A DNA stretch of 64,000 nt from Acidimicrobiia bacterium (GCA_027494135.1 JAOSJK010000012.1:482795-546794), one strand, 5' to 3'; shown: positions 10,972 to 21,418, counted from the stretch's first letter. Numbers and translations: made by a program. The notes: a model not told the origin generated them from the sequence alone.

Positions 10972-12120
10972 GTGGCCGGTGTCGACGCGCGGATCAGGAG
11001 CCTGTTCGCGGCGTTGCCGTCGGGAGACCCTAGGGGGCTGCAGGTCTTCCGCGCACCCGGTCGGGTGAACCTCATCGGGGATCACACCGACTACCAGGAC
11101 GGCCTCTGCCTCCCGATGGCGATCGACCGAGACGTCATGGTCGCGTCGCGTGTGCGCGACGACGAACGCGTCGTCGTCCGCTCCCTCGATCTCGGTGGCA
11201 GAGTCGACATCGCCGCCGACGGCTCGGATGACCCGCCGGCCATCGTCCCGGCATGGGGACGCACCGTCGCGGGCGCAGTGCGGGTGCTGGTCCGACGCGG
11301 ACGGCCACCGGTCGGGATCGACGCCGTCGTCGCGTCGACGATCCCCATCGGGTCGGGGCTGTCGTCCAGCGCGGCGTTCGAGGTCGCGATCTCGATCATG
11401 CTCGCGGCGACGGCCGGACGGCCCGTCGGCGGTCGCGACCTGGCCCTGGCCGCGCGGGAGGCCGGTCAGATCGCGACCGGCGTGCCCTGCGGAGTGCTCG
11501 ACCAGATGGCATCGGTCTTCGGTCGTGCCGGGCACGCGCTGCTGCTCGACTGCCGCTCGCTCGACACCGAGCCGGTTCGAGTGCCGGCGGGTCTCGATGT
11601 CCTGGTCGTGAACTCCGGGCTACCGCGCACCCTCGAGACGAGCGCGTACGCGCAGCGCCGTGCGGCGTGCGAGGCGTCGGCCGGGCGACTCGGTCTCGCC
11701 ACCCTGCGCGACGCCACGCCGGAGCAGGTCGTCGGGGACCCGCGTGCACGCCACGTCGTCTCGGAGAACGCTCGCGTCCTCTCGTTCGTCGATGCGCTGC
11801 GCGCCGGCGACGTCGGAGCACTCGGATCGCTGCTGCTCGCGAGCCATGCAAGCCTCCGCGACGACTTCGAGGTCTCGACTCCGGAGCTCGACCTGCTCGT
11901 GGAGCTCCTCGTCGGCGGGGGCGCACACGGCGCGCGGCTGACCGGCGCCGGCTTCGGCGGCTGCGTCGTGGCCCTCGTGCCGTCCGGCTCCGCCGGCGTC
12001 ATCGGCGAGCGCGTCTCGGCCGAGTACGCGTCGAGGACCGGCATCACCCCCGACGCCTTCCCCGTCATCGCCACCGACGGCGCCGCCCCCATAGGACGAG
12101 CGTCGATAGACCACACATAG
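10972..12120 (+). CDS. galK: Galactokinase (GHMP kinase)
   Basis: APGRVNLIGDHTDYQDGLCLPMAI, IPIGSGLSSSAAFEVA, TGAGFGGCVVALVP; final residues GRASIDHT* are read from a family 1 palindrome. Confidence 0.9.
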   Translation: MAGVDARIRSLFAALPSGDPRGLQVFRAPGRVNLIGDHTDYQDGLCLPMAIDRDVMVASRVRDDERVVVRSLDLGGRVDIAADGSDDPPAIVPAWGRTVAGAVRVLVRRGRPPVGIDAVVASTIPIGSGLSSSAAFEVAISIMLAATAGRPVGGRDLALAAREAGQIATGVPCGVLDQMASVFGRAGHALLLDCRSLDTEPVRVPAGLDVLVVNSGLPRTLETSAYAQRRAACEASAGRLGLATLRDATPEQVVGDPRARHVVSENARVLSFVDALRAGDVGALGSLLLASHASLRDDFEVSTPELDLLVELLVGGGAHGARLTGAGFGGCVVALVPSGSAGVIGERVSAEYASRTGITPDAFPVIATDGAAPIGRASIDHT

Positions 12121-12140
12121 TGTGGTCTATCGACGCTCGT
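12096..12140. repeat. Intergenic palindrome family 1, copy C
   Basis: acgagcgtcgatagaccacac-ata-gtgtggtctatcgacgctcgt; overlaps the galK 3' end. Confidence 0.95.
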
Positions 12141-12183
12141 GGGTTGGAGGCCGGTAGTCTGGGGCGACGGGGAGGGAGGGGCG

Positions 12184-12609
12184 ATGCCGAGCATCTTCAC
12201 CCGCATCATCGACGGTGAGCTTCCGGGGCGCTTCGTGTGGCGGGACGACATCTGCGTCGCCTTCCTCTCGATCGCGCCTCTCCACTACGGGCACACGCTC
12301 GTGGTCCCGATCGAGGAGGTCGATCACTGGATCGACCTCGACGCGCCGACCGCCGCGCACCTGATGCGCGTCGCGCACCTGATAGGCCGCGCCCAGCAGG
12401 CCGAGATGCGTCCGCTCCGCGTCGGTCTGATGATCGCCGGCCTGGAGGTCCCACACACGCACCTGCACGTGGTGCCGATCGACGGCATGCGCGATCTCGA
12501 CTTCGCCAACGCCGACAATGATCCGCGCCCCGAGGATCTCGACGCCGCTGCCGAGACGCTTCGCAGCGCTCTCCGGGCGATGGGGCGCGAAGAGGTACCC
12601 GGGCCCTAG
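12184..12609 (+). CDS. HIT-family protein
   Basis: FTRIIDGELPGRFVWRDDICVAFLSIAPLHYGHTLVVP...VPHTHLHVVP (HxHxH). Confidence 0.93.
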   Translation: MPSIFTRIIDGELPGRFVWRDDICVAFLSIAPLHYGHTLVVPIEEVDHWIDLDAPTAAHLMRVAHLIGRAQQAEMRPLRVGLMIAGLEVPHTHLHVVPIDGMRDLDFANADNDPRPEDLDAAAETLRSALRAMGREEVPGP

Positions 12610-12618
12610 CCCTCACCG

Positions 12619-13317
12619 TCACATCCGGTCGAGGAGCTCCGCCTTCTTGGCCTCGAACTCAGCGTGGCTGATGACGCCCTTGTCGCGCAGCTCCGCCAGC
12701 TGCTCGAGCTGCACCGGGACGGGGACGGGCGCCGCGGCCGCAGCGGGTGCGGGGGCCGGTGACGGTGCCGCGGCGGGTGCCGCAGGGGCTGCCGGCGCTG
12801 CCGGCTGAGTCGACCAGGACGCGCGCTTCCTGGCGTGCGCCTCCATCTGCCGGTAGATCTCCTGCTGGACGCCGTCGGGGTGGCGCACGTCGCTGAAGAC
12901 CGACTGGCCGTCGCGCCCCGCCGACTCGATCGAGAGGTCGCCCGCGCCGATCACGCGCTCCCAGATGGTCTGCGCGAAGTTGATGTTGTTGATCCGCTCG
13001 AGCGGTATCTCCACGCCCTTCTTGGCGAGCACACCCGTCCGGTAGACGACACGGTCATCGCTGACCACGAAGTAGGTGAACATCCAGTCGAGGTACTTGA
13101 CCACGAGCCAGCCCGCCCAGACGAGCGCCCCGATCCCCCACACCCACAGCAGGATCCCCCGGAGGGTGTCCTGGCTGTCGGGGATCCGCAGGAGCAGCAG
13201 GAAGACGAGGAAGAGCGGCAACGCGCTGAACACCTGCTTGGAGAAGAACCACCAGTGCGGCTTCAGGTCGAGGGCGATCTCCTCGCCCTCGTTCAGCAGT
13301 CTCTGCGGGTACGGCAT
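12619..13317 (-). CDS. Membrane PH-domain (bPH2-type) protein with Ala/Pro linker and C-terminal SHOCT domain
   Basis: VVSDDRVVYRTGVLAKKGVEIPLERINNINFAQTIWERVIGAGDLSIESAG; LEQLAELRDKGVISHAEFEAKKAELLDRM. Confidence 0.88.
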   Translation of the reverse strand: MPYPQRLLNEGEEIALDLKPHWWFFSKQVFSALPLFLVFLLLLRIPDSQDTLRGILLWVWGIGALVWAGWLVVKYLDWMFTYFVVSDDRVVYRTGVLAKKGVEIPLERINNINFAQTIWERVIGAGDLSIESAGRDGQSVFSDVRHPDGVQQEIYRQMEAHARKRASWSTQPAAPAAPAAPAAAPSPAPAPAAAAAPVPVPVQLEQLAELRDKGVISHAEFEAKKAELLDRM

Positions 13318-13407
13318 AGCGGAATAGTACGCCCGCGACCCGGCTTCCCGCCGCACTCCCCTCACCTGCACGCCGCCGTCGTGCGCCGCGTTCGTGCCCG
13401 ACGCCCG

Positions 13408-13890
13408 TCAGACTTCGCGCTCGGGGTCGAGGTCTTTGGCGATCAGGAAGCCCCTGGCCCGCTCGGCGAGCGCGTAGCGGGCGACGATGTCGTGGAAGGC
13501 GGGGCCGTGGTTCGGCTCGGCCAGGTGCGCCAGCTCATGGACCAGGACGTAGTCGAGCACCCAGTCCGGGAACGCCGCGAGCCGCGACGAGACCCGGATG
13601 CTGCGCGCCTCGGGGGAGCACGACCCCCACCTCTCGGCCTGGTTCTCCGCCCACACGACCGATTCCGCGATCGGCAGATCGTGCCGTCGCGCGAGGTCGT
13701 GGGCGCGGCGCTCCAGGTCGATGCGCTCGCGCGCCACCCGACGCTCCATCCGCTGCCGCAGCTCGTCGGCGATCTCGCGAGCCTGCTCCAGAGGCATCCA
13801 CCGCGGGAAGGAGACGCGGAGCCGGTCGCCCACGAGGACGCCGGCCACGTGCTTGCGCCGCTGCGTCCCTCGCACGAGCTCGATCTCCAC
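13408..13890 (-). CDS. YgjP/WLM-type zinc metallopeptidase-like protein
   Basis: ERWGSCSPEARSIRVSSRLAAFPDWVLDYVLVHELAHLAEPNHGPAFH. Confidence 0.88.
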   Translation of the reverse strand: MEIELVRGTQRRKHVAGVLVGDRLRVSFPRWMPLEQAREIADELRQRMERRVARERIDLERRAHDLARRHDLPIAESVVWAENQAERWGSCSPEARSIRVSSRLAAFPDWVLDYVLVHELAHLAEPNHGPAFHDIVARYALAERARGFLIAKDLDPEREV

Positions 13891-13934
13891 AGCGGTCAAC
13901 CTAACGCGGGTCTGAGACACTACGGTCGCCTCGC

Positions 13935-15485
13935 GTGAACGGATCAGACGCAGCACGCTCACGGAACGCCACGCCCGACGCTCCCACCTCGGATCCGGCT
14001 GCCGATCTCGCGGCTACGACCGCCGCTTGGGTCGACCGCCACTGGGACCACGACACGTCGCTGCTCTGGAACCCGCCGGGAGCGTTCGGCGACCTCGCGC
14101 CGCCGCACTCGCTCCACCTCGTCCCGGGCAGCGCCTGGCACGCGATGACGTTGCTGCACCGCGGAGCGTCGGACGACGCCGAGCGGGCCGTCGGCGCCAT
14201 CGAGTCGCTCCTCGCCCTCCAGTACGACGAGCCGGGCACGGCAATACACGGGACGTTCGCCCGCTTCGCGGAGTGGCCCCACCCTCCCGCCGACCCGGTC
14301 ATGTGGGACGACTACGACCCGAACTGGCGGCAGTTCCTGGGCACCACCTTCGGCCTGCTGCTCCGGTCACGCCCCGGCGCGCTCCCGGGCGACGTCGAGG
14401 AGCGTGTCGTGCGCGCCATGGACCTCGCCGTGCGCGGCGAGCCCGACGGCAGGGTCGCGCCCTGGTACTCGAACATCGCCCTGATGAAGGCGTGGCTCGA
14501 GGTCGACCACGGCGATCGCACCGGCGACACCGGCCTCGTCGAGCGCGGCGAGGCCCTCGCCGCCGAGGTGGTCGCGCTCTTCGACCGCCACGGGGCATTC
14601 GACGAGTACAACTCCGCCACGTACTACGGCATCGATCTGTACGCCCTCGCCCTCTGGAGGGACTGGTCCGCCTCGCCACGCCTGCGCGAGTGGGGCGGGC
14701 GCATCGAGTCGGCCCTGTGGCGCGACCTCTCGGGCTTCTACCACGCCGGCCTGCGCAACCTCGCCGGCCCCTACACGCGCTCCTACACGATGGACCTGAC
14801 GGGCTCCGTAGGGCTGCTGGGACTCTGGATCTGGGCGGCGCTCGGGAGGGCGGACGCCCCGGTGCCCGACCTCCCCGGCGATCCCGACGTCGCCCTCGAC
14901 CACTCGCACGATCTCGCGCTCGGCACCCTCGTCGCGCTCCTCGGCCCGCGCATCCCCGACGACGCAATCGCAGACCTCACGTTGTTCCGAGGCGAGCGCC
15001 GCGTCGAGCACGACCTCGGCTCCGGGCGCATCGCGTCGGCGTGGCTCGCCCCGGACGTCATGGTCGGCGCCGAGCGGGGCCCGGCAGACTGGGGCGGCTG
15101 GGACCAGTACCACCCGGCGACCATCCACTGGACGCACCCCGACGGCGGCGTCGCCTGGTTGCGGCTCCTGCACGGCGGCGGTGTCGACGCGGTGGCGTCG
15201 CCCGGAGTGCTCGAGGTCACAGCCCGTCCCCCCGCGTCCGGCCGCGACGGCACTGCGCTGCTCGGCGCGCTCGGAGCGGGTGAGGCCCGGCTCGGGAGCG
15301 GCGGCCGCTGGTCGCTGCCCGGGCTCGACGTGCGCGTCACCTCCGACGGCGCTCTCGGCGAGCCCATCTACGGCTCCCCGGGCGACGCCGGCCCCGGGGG
15401 CTCCGGCGAGGTGCGGCTCCCGATCGCGCCACCCGGAGTAGGGGAACCGCTGAGGATCCGCATCGAGGTCGACCCTCGGGCGTGA
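13935..15485 (+). CDS. Uncharacterized 516-aa protein, possible alpha/alpha-barrel carbohydrate-active-like fold
   Basis: Long intact ORF rich in W/Y/H helices: GSAWHAMTLLHRG, DEYNSATYYGIDLYALALWRDW, YTRSYTMDLTG; fold is inference only. Confidence 0.75.
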   Translation: MNGSDAARSRNATPDAPTSDPAADLAATTAAWVDRHWDHDTSLLWNPPGAFGDLAPPHSLHLVPGSAWHAMTLLHRGASDDAERAVGAIESLLALQYDEPGTAIHGTFARFAEWPHPPADPVMWDDYDPNWRQFLGTTFGLLLRSRPGALPGDVEERVVRAMDLAVRGEPDGRVAPWYSNIALMKAWLEVDHGDRTGDTGLVERGEALAAEVVALFDRHGAFDEYNSATYYGIDLYALALWRDWSASPRLREWGGRIESALWRDLSGFYHAGLRNLAGPYTRSYTMDLTGSVGLLGLWIWAALGRADAPVPDLPGDPDVALDHSHDLALGTLVALLGPRIPDDAIADLTLFRGERRVEHDLGSGRIASAWLAPDVMVGAERGPADWGGWDQYHPATIHWTHPDGGVAWLRLLHGGGVDAVASPGVLEVTARPPASGRDGTALLGALGAGEARLGSGGRWSLPGLDVRVTSDGALGEPIYGSPGDAGPGGSGEVRLPIAPPGVGEPLRIRIEVDPRA

Positions 15486-15531
15486 AGCACCCGATCGGTG
15501 ATCCCGGGTGCCGCCGACGCCTGCGGCCTGG

Positions 15532-15897
15532 CTACGACCAGCCGAGCTCGTCGAGCCGGTCGTCGTCGATGCCGAAGTGGTGCGCGAACTCGTGCAGGAG
15601 CGTCTCGTAGACGTGGTCGTAGAGGGCATCCTCGTCGGTGCTGATCGCGCAGAGCGGAAGACGGAAGAGCGTCACGCGGTCCGGCATCGCCCCCGAGTAG
15701 CCCAGCGGGCTGCGACGCGTCTGATCCACCCCCTCGTACAGGCCGAGGAGCGTCCCGGACCGGCCGTCGAGCTGCCGCGCCGTGGGCCGGTCTTCCACGA
15801 GGACCGCGACGTTCTCGATCGTCTCGAGCAGGTCGTCGGGGAGCGCGTCGATCGCCTCGGAGACGAGCTGCTCGAAGCGCCTACGTGACAGTTTCAC
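15532..15897 (-). CDS. Zincin-like metallopeptidase family protein (PF06262-type)
   Basis: FEQLVSEAIDALPDDLLETIENVAVLVED...YETLLHEFAHHFGIDDDRLDELGW. Confidence 0.9.
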   Translation of the reverse strand: MKLSRRRFEQLVSEAIDALPDDLLETIENVAVLVEDRPTARQLDGRSGTLLGLYEGVDQTRRSPLGYSGAMPDRVTLFRLPLCAISTDEDALYDHVYETLLHEFAHHFGIDDDRLDELGWS

Positions 15898-16309
15898 GAC
15901 AAGAAGGTAGCGGTCGTGAAAACCTCTTGACCTACGTCGCGCGCAGGCTTACTGTCGCTCCTACCGGGAAACGGTGTGCACACTCCCGAGGCCCCGCCAC
16001 ACGGTGGGACTCGGAGCAGGCTCGCCGGGCACCGGTCCGAGGCCGACTCCTCCGGGAGCGAGCCACGGCGAGGTCGTCGAGTCATGGCGACGCAACGGTT
16101 CGCAAGAGCCGCTGCGGCGCCGAGGTGGACGGCCACGGGGAACGGCCCCGAGGAGCTCGGAGCTGCGCGAGCGGCGATGACTACTCGGGGCCCTCCCGCC
16201 GGGGCTCGACGCGGCGCCGCGCGCAGGGCCCCCGCACCCACCCGCCCGCAGCCGCCGCACGCAGCCACAGCCCGCTGCCGCTGTCGTACGCCGCCGGTAA
16301 GGTCCGGGG

Positions 16310-18425
16310 GTGGCGCGCGATCCTCTCTTCGACGACCTCGACGAGAGCCAGCGCGCCGCGGTGACCGCCGAGGGCGCGCCGCTAGCGATCCTCGCGCCGG
16401 CCGGCTCGGGCAAGACGAGGGTCCTCACGAGGCGCATCGCATGGAGCGCCCGCGAAGGGCGTGCCGACCCGGCCAGGGTCCTGGCCGTGACCTTCACCCG
16501 CATAGCCGCGGGAGAGCTCAGGGGGCGGCTGCGCACCCTGGGGGTCGAGGGCGCGGTCACCGCCGGCACGTTCCACGCGCTGGCGCTCGCCCAGCTCCGG
16601 CGCCGAGCCTCCGACCAGAAGCGAGATCTGCCGTCGCTCCTCGACCGCAAGGGCCGCATCCTCGGCCCTCTCCTGGGGCTGCACGGCCCGGAGGCCGCCG
16701 TCGCCATCACCGAGACCGCCGCCGAGATCGAGTGGGCCAAGGCCCGCTGCCTGCGACCGGAGGAGCTCGCGCACGCGGCCGAGGCCTCCCGCCGGCGCCT
16801 GCCGCGCCCGGCCCATGAGCTCGCCGACCTCTACGCCCGGTACGAAGCGGAGAAGCGGCGCCGGCGGCTCCTCGACTTCGACGACCTCCTCTGGTGGTGC
16901 GCCGAGGCGGTCGAGACCGACCCGGAGTTCGCCGCCTCCCAGCGGTTCCGGTTCAGGCACCTCTTCGTCGACGAGTTCCAGGACGTCAGCCCGGCACAGC
17001 TCCGACTCGTGCGGGCTTGGCTCGGCGACCGTCGCGACCTCTGCGTCGTCGGCGACGACGCCCAGGCGATCTACGGCTTCGCCGGTGCCGACCCCTCGGC
17101 GCTCTCCGATTTCGAGCGGCACTTCCCCGGCGCCGAGGTCGTCCGGCTGCGACTCAACTACCGGTCCACGCCTCAGGTGATCGCCGCCTCCGCGGCCGCC
17201 CTCTCGGGCGACTCCGGGGTCCGCCGACCGATGCCCGGTGCAGTCGTCGATGCCGGGCCCGTGCCCGCGGTGACGGCCTACCCCACCGACGACGACGAGA
17301 CCGCCGGGGTGGCACGCGCTCTCGCCGCGGCGCACTCGCGGGGGTGCCGTGGAGGGCGATGGCGGTGCTCTACCGGGTGAACGCGCAGTCGGCCGGCTTC
17401 GAGGTGGCGCTGCGCCGCGCCGGCATCCCCTTCCGTGTCGCCGGCGCCGGGAGGTTCGTCGACCGCCCCGAGGTGAAGGCCGCCCTCGCTGCGCTGCGCA
17501 CCGGCGCCGACGGGGCGCCCGGTCGCCCCTTCGCCGACCTCCTCACCGATCTGGCCGCGGGCACGGCCGGCCTCGACGATGAGCAATCGGGTGGAGCGGA
17601 GATGCCGGGCGGTGGCGACGTGCCACCCGGCTCCTCCCCGGCCCGCGAAGACCTCGCCGCAGGTGGCACCGAGCGCCGAGAGCACATCGACGCGCTGCTG
17701 CACCTCGGACGCGAGTACCTCGCGGCCGAGGGCGGGCTCGGCTCCCACTCGGGATTCGTGTCGTGGCTCGCGGCAGCCACACGCGGAGAGGGCGACGCCG
17801 CCGACGGCGACGTCGTCGAGCTCCTCACATTCCACAAGGCGAAGGGCCTCGAGTGGCCGATCGTCTTCGTCACGGGCATCGAGGCCGGGCTCGTGCCCAT
17901 CTCGTACGCGAAGACGCCCGAGGCAAGGGCGGAGGAGCAGCGCCTCCTGCACGTCGCACTGAGCCGCGCCGAGCGCGAGCTGCACCTGTCGTGGGCGGAG
18001 GAGCGCGTCTTCGGTGGGCGGGCCGCGCGCCGCCGGCCGAGCCCGCTCCTCGCCGGGATCGAGTCGGCGAACACCCCGGGGGCCGCCGACCGCGTGCCCG
18101 ACGCCGCACTCCAGGTCGACCGGATGCGCGCGACGCTGCACGGCTCCGGCAGCGAGGGCCGGCACCGACGTCGCGGCTCGCGTGCAAGCGGCGAGCCCGA
18201 CTCCCCGCTGCTGGCCGCGCTCAAGGCCTGGCGTCTCGAGGCGCGCGTGCAGCGAACGTGCCCGCATACGTCGTCTTCGACAACGCGACGCTCGCCGCCG
18301 TCACCGAGGCCCGCCCCCGGAGGCCCGAGGATCTGCTCGCGATCCGCGGCATCGGCCCGACCAAGGCCGACCGCTTCGGGGCCGACCTGATCGACCTCGT
18401 GACCCGCCACCCGCCCGACGACTGA
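16310..18425 (+). CDS. uvrD2: UvrD/PcrA-family ATP-dependent helicase with C-terminal HRDC (UvrD2-like), frameshifted near 17.34 and 18.25 kb
   Basis: APAGSGKTRVLTRRIAW, VDEFQDVSPAQ, GDDAQAIYGFAGAD, LTFHKAKGLEWPIVF, LLHVALSRAERELH; HRDC tail YVVFDNATLAAVTEARPRRPEDLLAIRGIGPTKADRFG. Confidence 0.92.
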
Positions 18426-18543
18426 CGTACCCGTCGGTAACCACGCCGACCGGAGGCGCCTCCGGCCCGGGCCGTGGAGACCCGGCATTGACGCGGCTCT
18501 CCCGCGGGCAGAGGATCTGTGTACGACGACCAGGAGGTCGGCC

Positions 18544-18855
18544 ATGTCGAGGTCCACCCTGCCCCTCTTCCCCACCGACGAGGGCTGGCCGTACCCCGAC
18601 TCGTCGACCTCACCCGACCAGGTCGACGACGCAGACATCGACCTCGACGCGCTCGAGCTGCGCGTCGACCCCCACGCCTTCGACACCCTCTCGGATCTCG
18701 AACGGTCCGCCCTCTTCCATCGCTTCGGGCTGAGGGGAGAGACCTGCCTGTCCATGAAGCAGCTGGGACCCGCGCTCGGCTGCACCCGCTCCGAGGCGCG
18801 GCGGCTCGTCGGGACGGCGATCGACAAGGTGCGCACCCGCCTCACCGCCCCGTAG
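18544..18855 (+). CDS. Small sigma-70 region-4-like / HTH protein
   Basis: LSDLERSALFHRFGLRGETCLSMKQLGPALGCTRSEARRLVGTAIDKVRTRL resembles a sigma region 4 helix-turn-helix. Confidence 0.65.
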   Translation: MSRSTLPLFPTDEGWPYPDSSTSPDQVDDADIDLDALELRVDPHAFDTLSDLERSALFHRFGLRGETCLSMKQLGPALGCTRSEARRLVGTAIDKVRTRLTAP

Positions 18856-18900
18856 ACAACCGCATGCTGCCCCCGCCGGAGCGCCGGTAGCGTCGTCGTC

Positions 18901-20250
18901 GTGCACCACTACGACGAGTCCACCGACCGCATGGCCGACGCGGTGCTCGCGTATGCGCGCATGCGCCTCAAGCTCGACCCCGTCCCCCTCGACGGCTCCG
19001 TCCGCCCCGACGAGCTCGCGCAGAGGGCGGCCTCGCTCATCACACCCGGGGCAACGACCCCGAGGAGGTGCTGCGCGCTTCGCCGAGGTCCTCGCGCCGG
19101 CGGTGATCTCCTGCGACAGCCCCCGCTTCCTCTCGTTCATCCCCGCCGCACCCACCAAGGCGTCGCTCCTCTTCGACATGATCGTCTCCGCCTCGTCGCT
19201 GCAGGGCATCTCCTGGCTCGAGGCTGCCGGTGCCGTGCACGCAGAGAACCAAGCTCTGCGATTCGTCTCCGATCTCGCCGGCCTGCCCGAAGGCGCGGGC
19301 GGCTGCTTCGTGGCCGGCGGGTCGGCCGGGAACCTGTCTGCTCTCGCCGTGGCGAGGGAAGCGGCAGCGGCGCGTCACCGCGCGACGCCCGACCGGTGGC
19401 GGGTCGCCGTCAGCGAGCAGACACACTCGTCCGTGGCGAACACGCTTCGGATGCTCGGCTGCGCGCCGTTCGACGTCGCCACCGACGACGCGCGCATGAC
19501 CGGAGCCACGCTCGCCGCGGCACTCGACGCCCACCCGGATGCAGACTCGGTCTGCGCGGTCGTCGCGACCGCGGGCACTACCAACGCCGGGATCGTCGAC
19601 GACATCTCGGGCATCGCCGAGGTCTGCCGCACCAGGGGGCTGTGGCTCCACGTCGACGGCGCATACGGAGCGGCGGCGCTGCTTGCGCCGAGCGCGCGCC
19701 ACCTGTTCGACGGCGTCGAGCACGCCGACTCGCTGGTGGTGGACCCTCACAAGTGGCTCTACGCGCCGTTCGACTGCGCCGCTCTGGTCTACCGGGAGCC
19801 CCACCTGCGCGCGCGGTGCACGCGCAGGAGGCCTCCTACCTCGACGTGATCCACGGCGACGACGGAGGCTGGAACCCGTCCGACTACGCCTATCACCTCA
19901 CTCGTCGCGCACGTGGGCTGCCGCTCTGGTTCTCCCTGGCTGTTCACGGCACCGACGCCTACCGCGACGCGATCGAGACAACCCTCGATCTGGCGCGCAC
20001 CGCCGCAGCGCGCGTCGACGCCGAGCCGCAGCTCGAGCTCGTGCGCGAGCCCGACCTCTCCATCGTCCTCTTCCGACGCCTCGGCTGGTCACCCGAGGAC
20101 TACTCGCGCTGGTCCCGTGATCTGCTCGCCGCGCAGGTCGCGTTCGTGACGCCTTCCACGTGGGCCGGCGAGACCGTCGCACGTCTAGCGTTCCTGCACC
20201 CGGGGACGACCATCGAGATCGTCGACGAGATCATCGCCACGACGCGGTGA
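18901..20250 (+). CDS. PLP-dependent group II decarboxylase, multiple frameshifts near 19.05 and 19.82 kb
   Basis: GGSAGNLSALAVAREAA, LWLHVDGAYGAAALLAPSARHLFDGVEHADSLVVDPHKWLYAPFDCA. Confidence 0.9.
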   Translation: MHHYDESTDRMADAVLAYARMRLKLDPVPLDGSVRPDELAQRAASLITPGATTPRRCCALRRGPRAGGDLLRQPPLPLVHPRRTHQGVAPLRHDRLRLVAAGHLLARGCRCRARREPSSAIRLRSRRPARRRGRLLRGRRVGREPVCSRRGEGSGSGASPRDARPVAGRRQRADTLVRGEHASDARLRAVRRRHRRRAHDRSHARRGTRRPPGCRLGLRGRRDRGHYQRRDRRRHLGHRRGLPHQGAVAPRRRRIRSGGAACAERAPPVRRRRARRLAGGGPSQVALRAVRLRRSGLPGAPPARAVHAQEASYLDVIHGDDGGWNPSDYAYHLTRRARGLPLWFSLAVHGTDAYRDAIETTLDLARTAAARVDAEPQLELVREPDLSIVLFRRLGWSPEDYSRWSRDLLAAQVAFVTPSTWAGETVARLAFLHPGTTIEIVDEIIATTR

Positions 20251-20797
20251 CCCCTCGGCAGCCATCGGGGGCGCTTTCTGCGCTTCGCAACCCCGTGTCC
20301 TCAACACTCCCCCAGAGACCGCGCCCCGCGGAGCGGGCGTCGAGCTCGGCAGCGAGGAGCGCCCTGGCGTGCGCCTGGTTCGGAGGGATGACCAGCAGGC
20401 GCGCGTACCCGAGGGCGAGAAGCTGATCGTTCACCCGAACGCCGTCGACGTACACATAGGCGAGGAGCCGCCCGTAGCGGTCGCGCACCTCGCGGTCCTT
20501 CTCGAGCCGGACCGCACGCCCGTCGAGACGTGCGTGTGTGAAGGCCGACGCCTCCGGCCCGTAGCACTCGACCGGCTCGTCGGGGTGGACCGTCTCCGGC
20601 GTGTCGACGCCCAGGAGGCGCACGGTCTCGGTGCGCCCGTCGGGTAGCGCGACGACGACCGTGTCGCCGTCGACCACCTCGGTAACCGTCGCGTGAAGGG
20701 CCGGCGCGGTACGGCCGCCCATCCACCACCCCGCCGCTGCACTCCCGGCCAGGACGGCGGCCACGGAGGCCACGACCGCGGCCCGGGAGCGAGCCAC
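20231..20797 (-). CDS. Secreted/anchored thermonuclease (SNase-like)
   Basis: VTEVVDGDTVVVALPDGRTETVRLLGVDTPETVHPDEPVECYGPEASAFTHARLDGRAVRLEKDREVRDRYGRLLAYVYVDG. Confidence 0.92.
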   Translation of the reverse strand: MARSRAAVVASVAAVLAGSAAAGWWMGGRTAPALHATVTEVVDGDTVVVALPDGRTETVRLLGVDTPETVHPDEPVECYGPEASAFTHARLDGRAVRLEKDREVRDRYGRLLAYVYVDGVRVNDQLLALGYARLLVIPPNQAHARALLAAELDARSAGRGLWGSVEDTGLRSAESAPDGCRGVTASWR

Positions 20798-20826
20798 TCG
20801 CGCACACTACCGGTAGGGTTGGTGCG

Positions 20827-21381
20827 ATGCTGCGCACCGTGCGGCGCGCCGTCCTGGTGCTCCTGCTCATCGCCGTCGTGGGCTTCGCCGCGACTGCCGT
20901 TACCGCCCGCCCCGGCCTCGACCGGGCGCGCGACGACGCGACTTCGACGTGGCGTTCCGTACGCGGCCCCTTGACCGCGCGCTACGACCTGCTCTCCGCA
21001 GTGGGCGATGCCGTGCGCGCCGCCGGCGGCATCGGGAGCGGCGTCGTCGACGACCTGGATGCGGCCTCCGACCGTTGGCGCGCCGCTGCGTCCGGCAGCC
21101 CTGTCTCCGAGCAGGTCGCCGCAGCCAACGCGCTAGAGGGGGATCTACCGGCGCCTCGCAGCGACCGTCGCGTCCTCCGAGCGCCTCAGTGGCGACGAGG
21201 CCGTCGTCGAGGCCTCCGCCGACCTTGCCGGAGCCGACGTCCCCGAGGCGGCGAGGGCGTTCAACGAGGCCGTGCGCGACTACGAGTCGGAGCGCGCCGG
21301 ACTAGTCCGCAGCCTGGTAGCGGACCTCCTCGGCTACGACGGGATACCGGTGCTCGACCTGGGGATCTGCCGGCCCCGTGA
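20827..21381 (+). CDS. LemA-like membrane-anchored protein, frameshifted
   Basis: N-terminal TM; VRGPLTARYDLLSAVGDAVRAAGG...; alternative-frame continuation AARAFNEAVRDYESERAGLVRSLVADLLGYDGIPVLDLG. Confidence 0.6.
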   Translation: MLRTVRRAVLVLLLIAVVGFAATAVTARPGLDRARDDATSTWRSVRGPLTARYDLLSAVGDAVRAAGGIGSGVVDDLDAASDRWRAAASGSPVSEQVAAANALEGDLPAPRSDRRVLRAPQWRRGRRRGLRRPCRSRRPRGGEGVQRGRARLRVGARRTSPQPGSGPPRLRRDTGARPGDLPAP

Positions 21382-21418
21382 GCCTCGTACAATGTCGACG
21401 ACTCCAGGAGGTGCGAGC

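Noticed and set aside
12720-12810. Low-complexity gcgggtgcgggggccggtg stretch
   Set aside because: Codes for the Ala/Pro linker of the PH-SHOCT protein; common type of linker.
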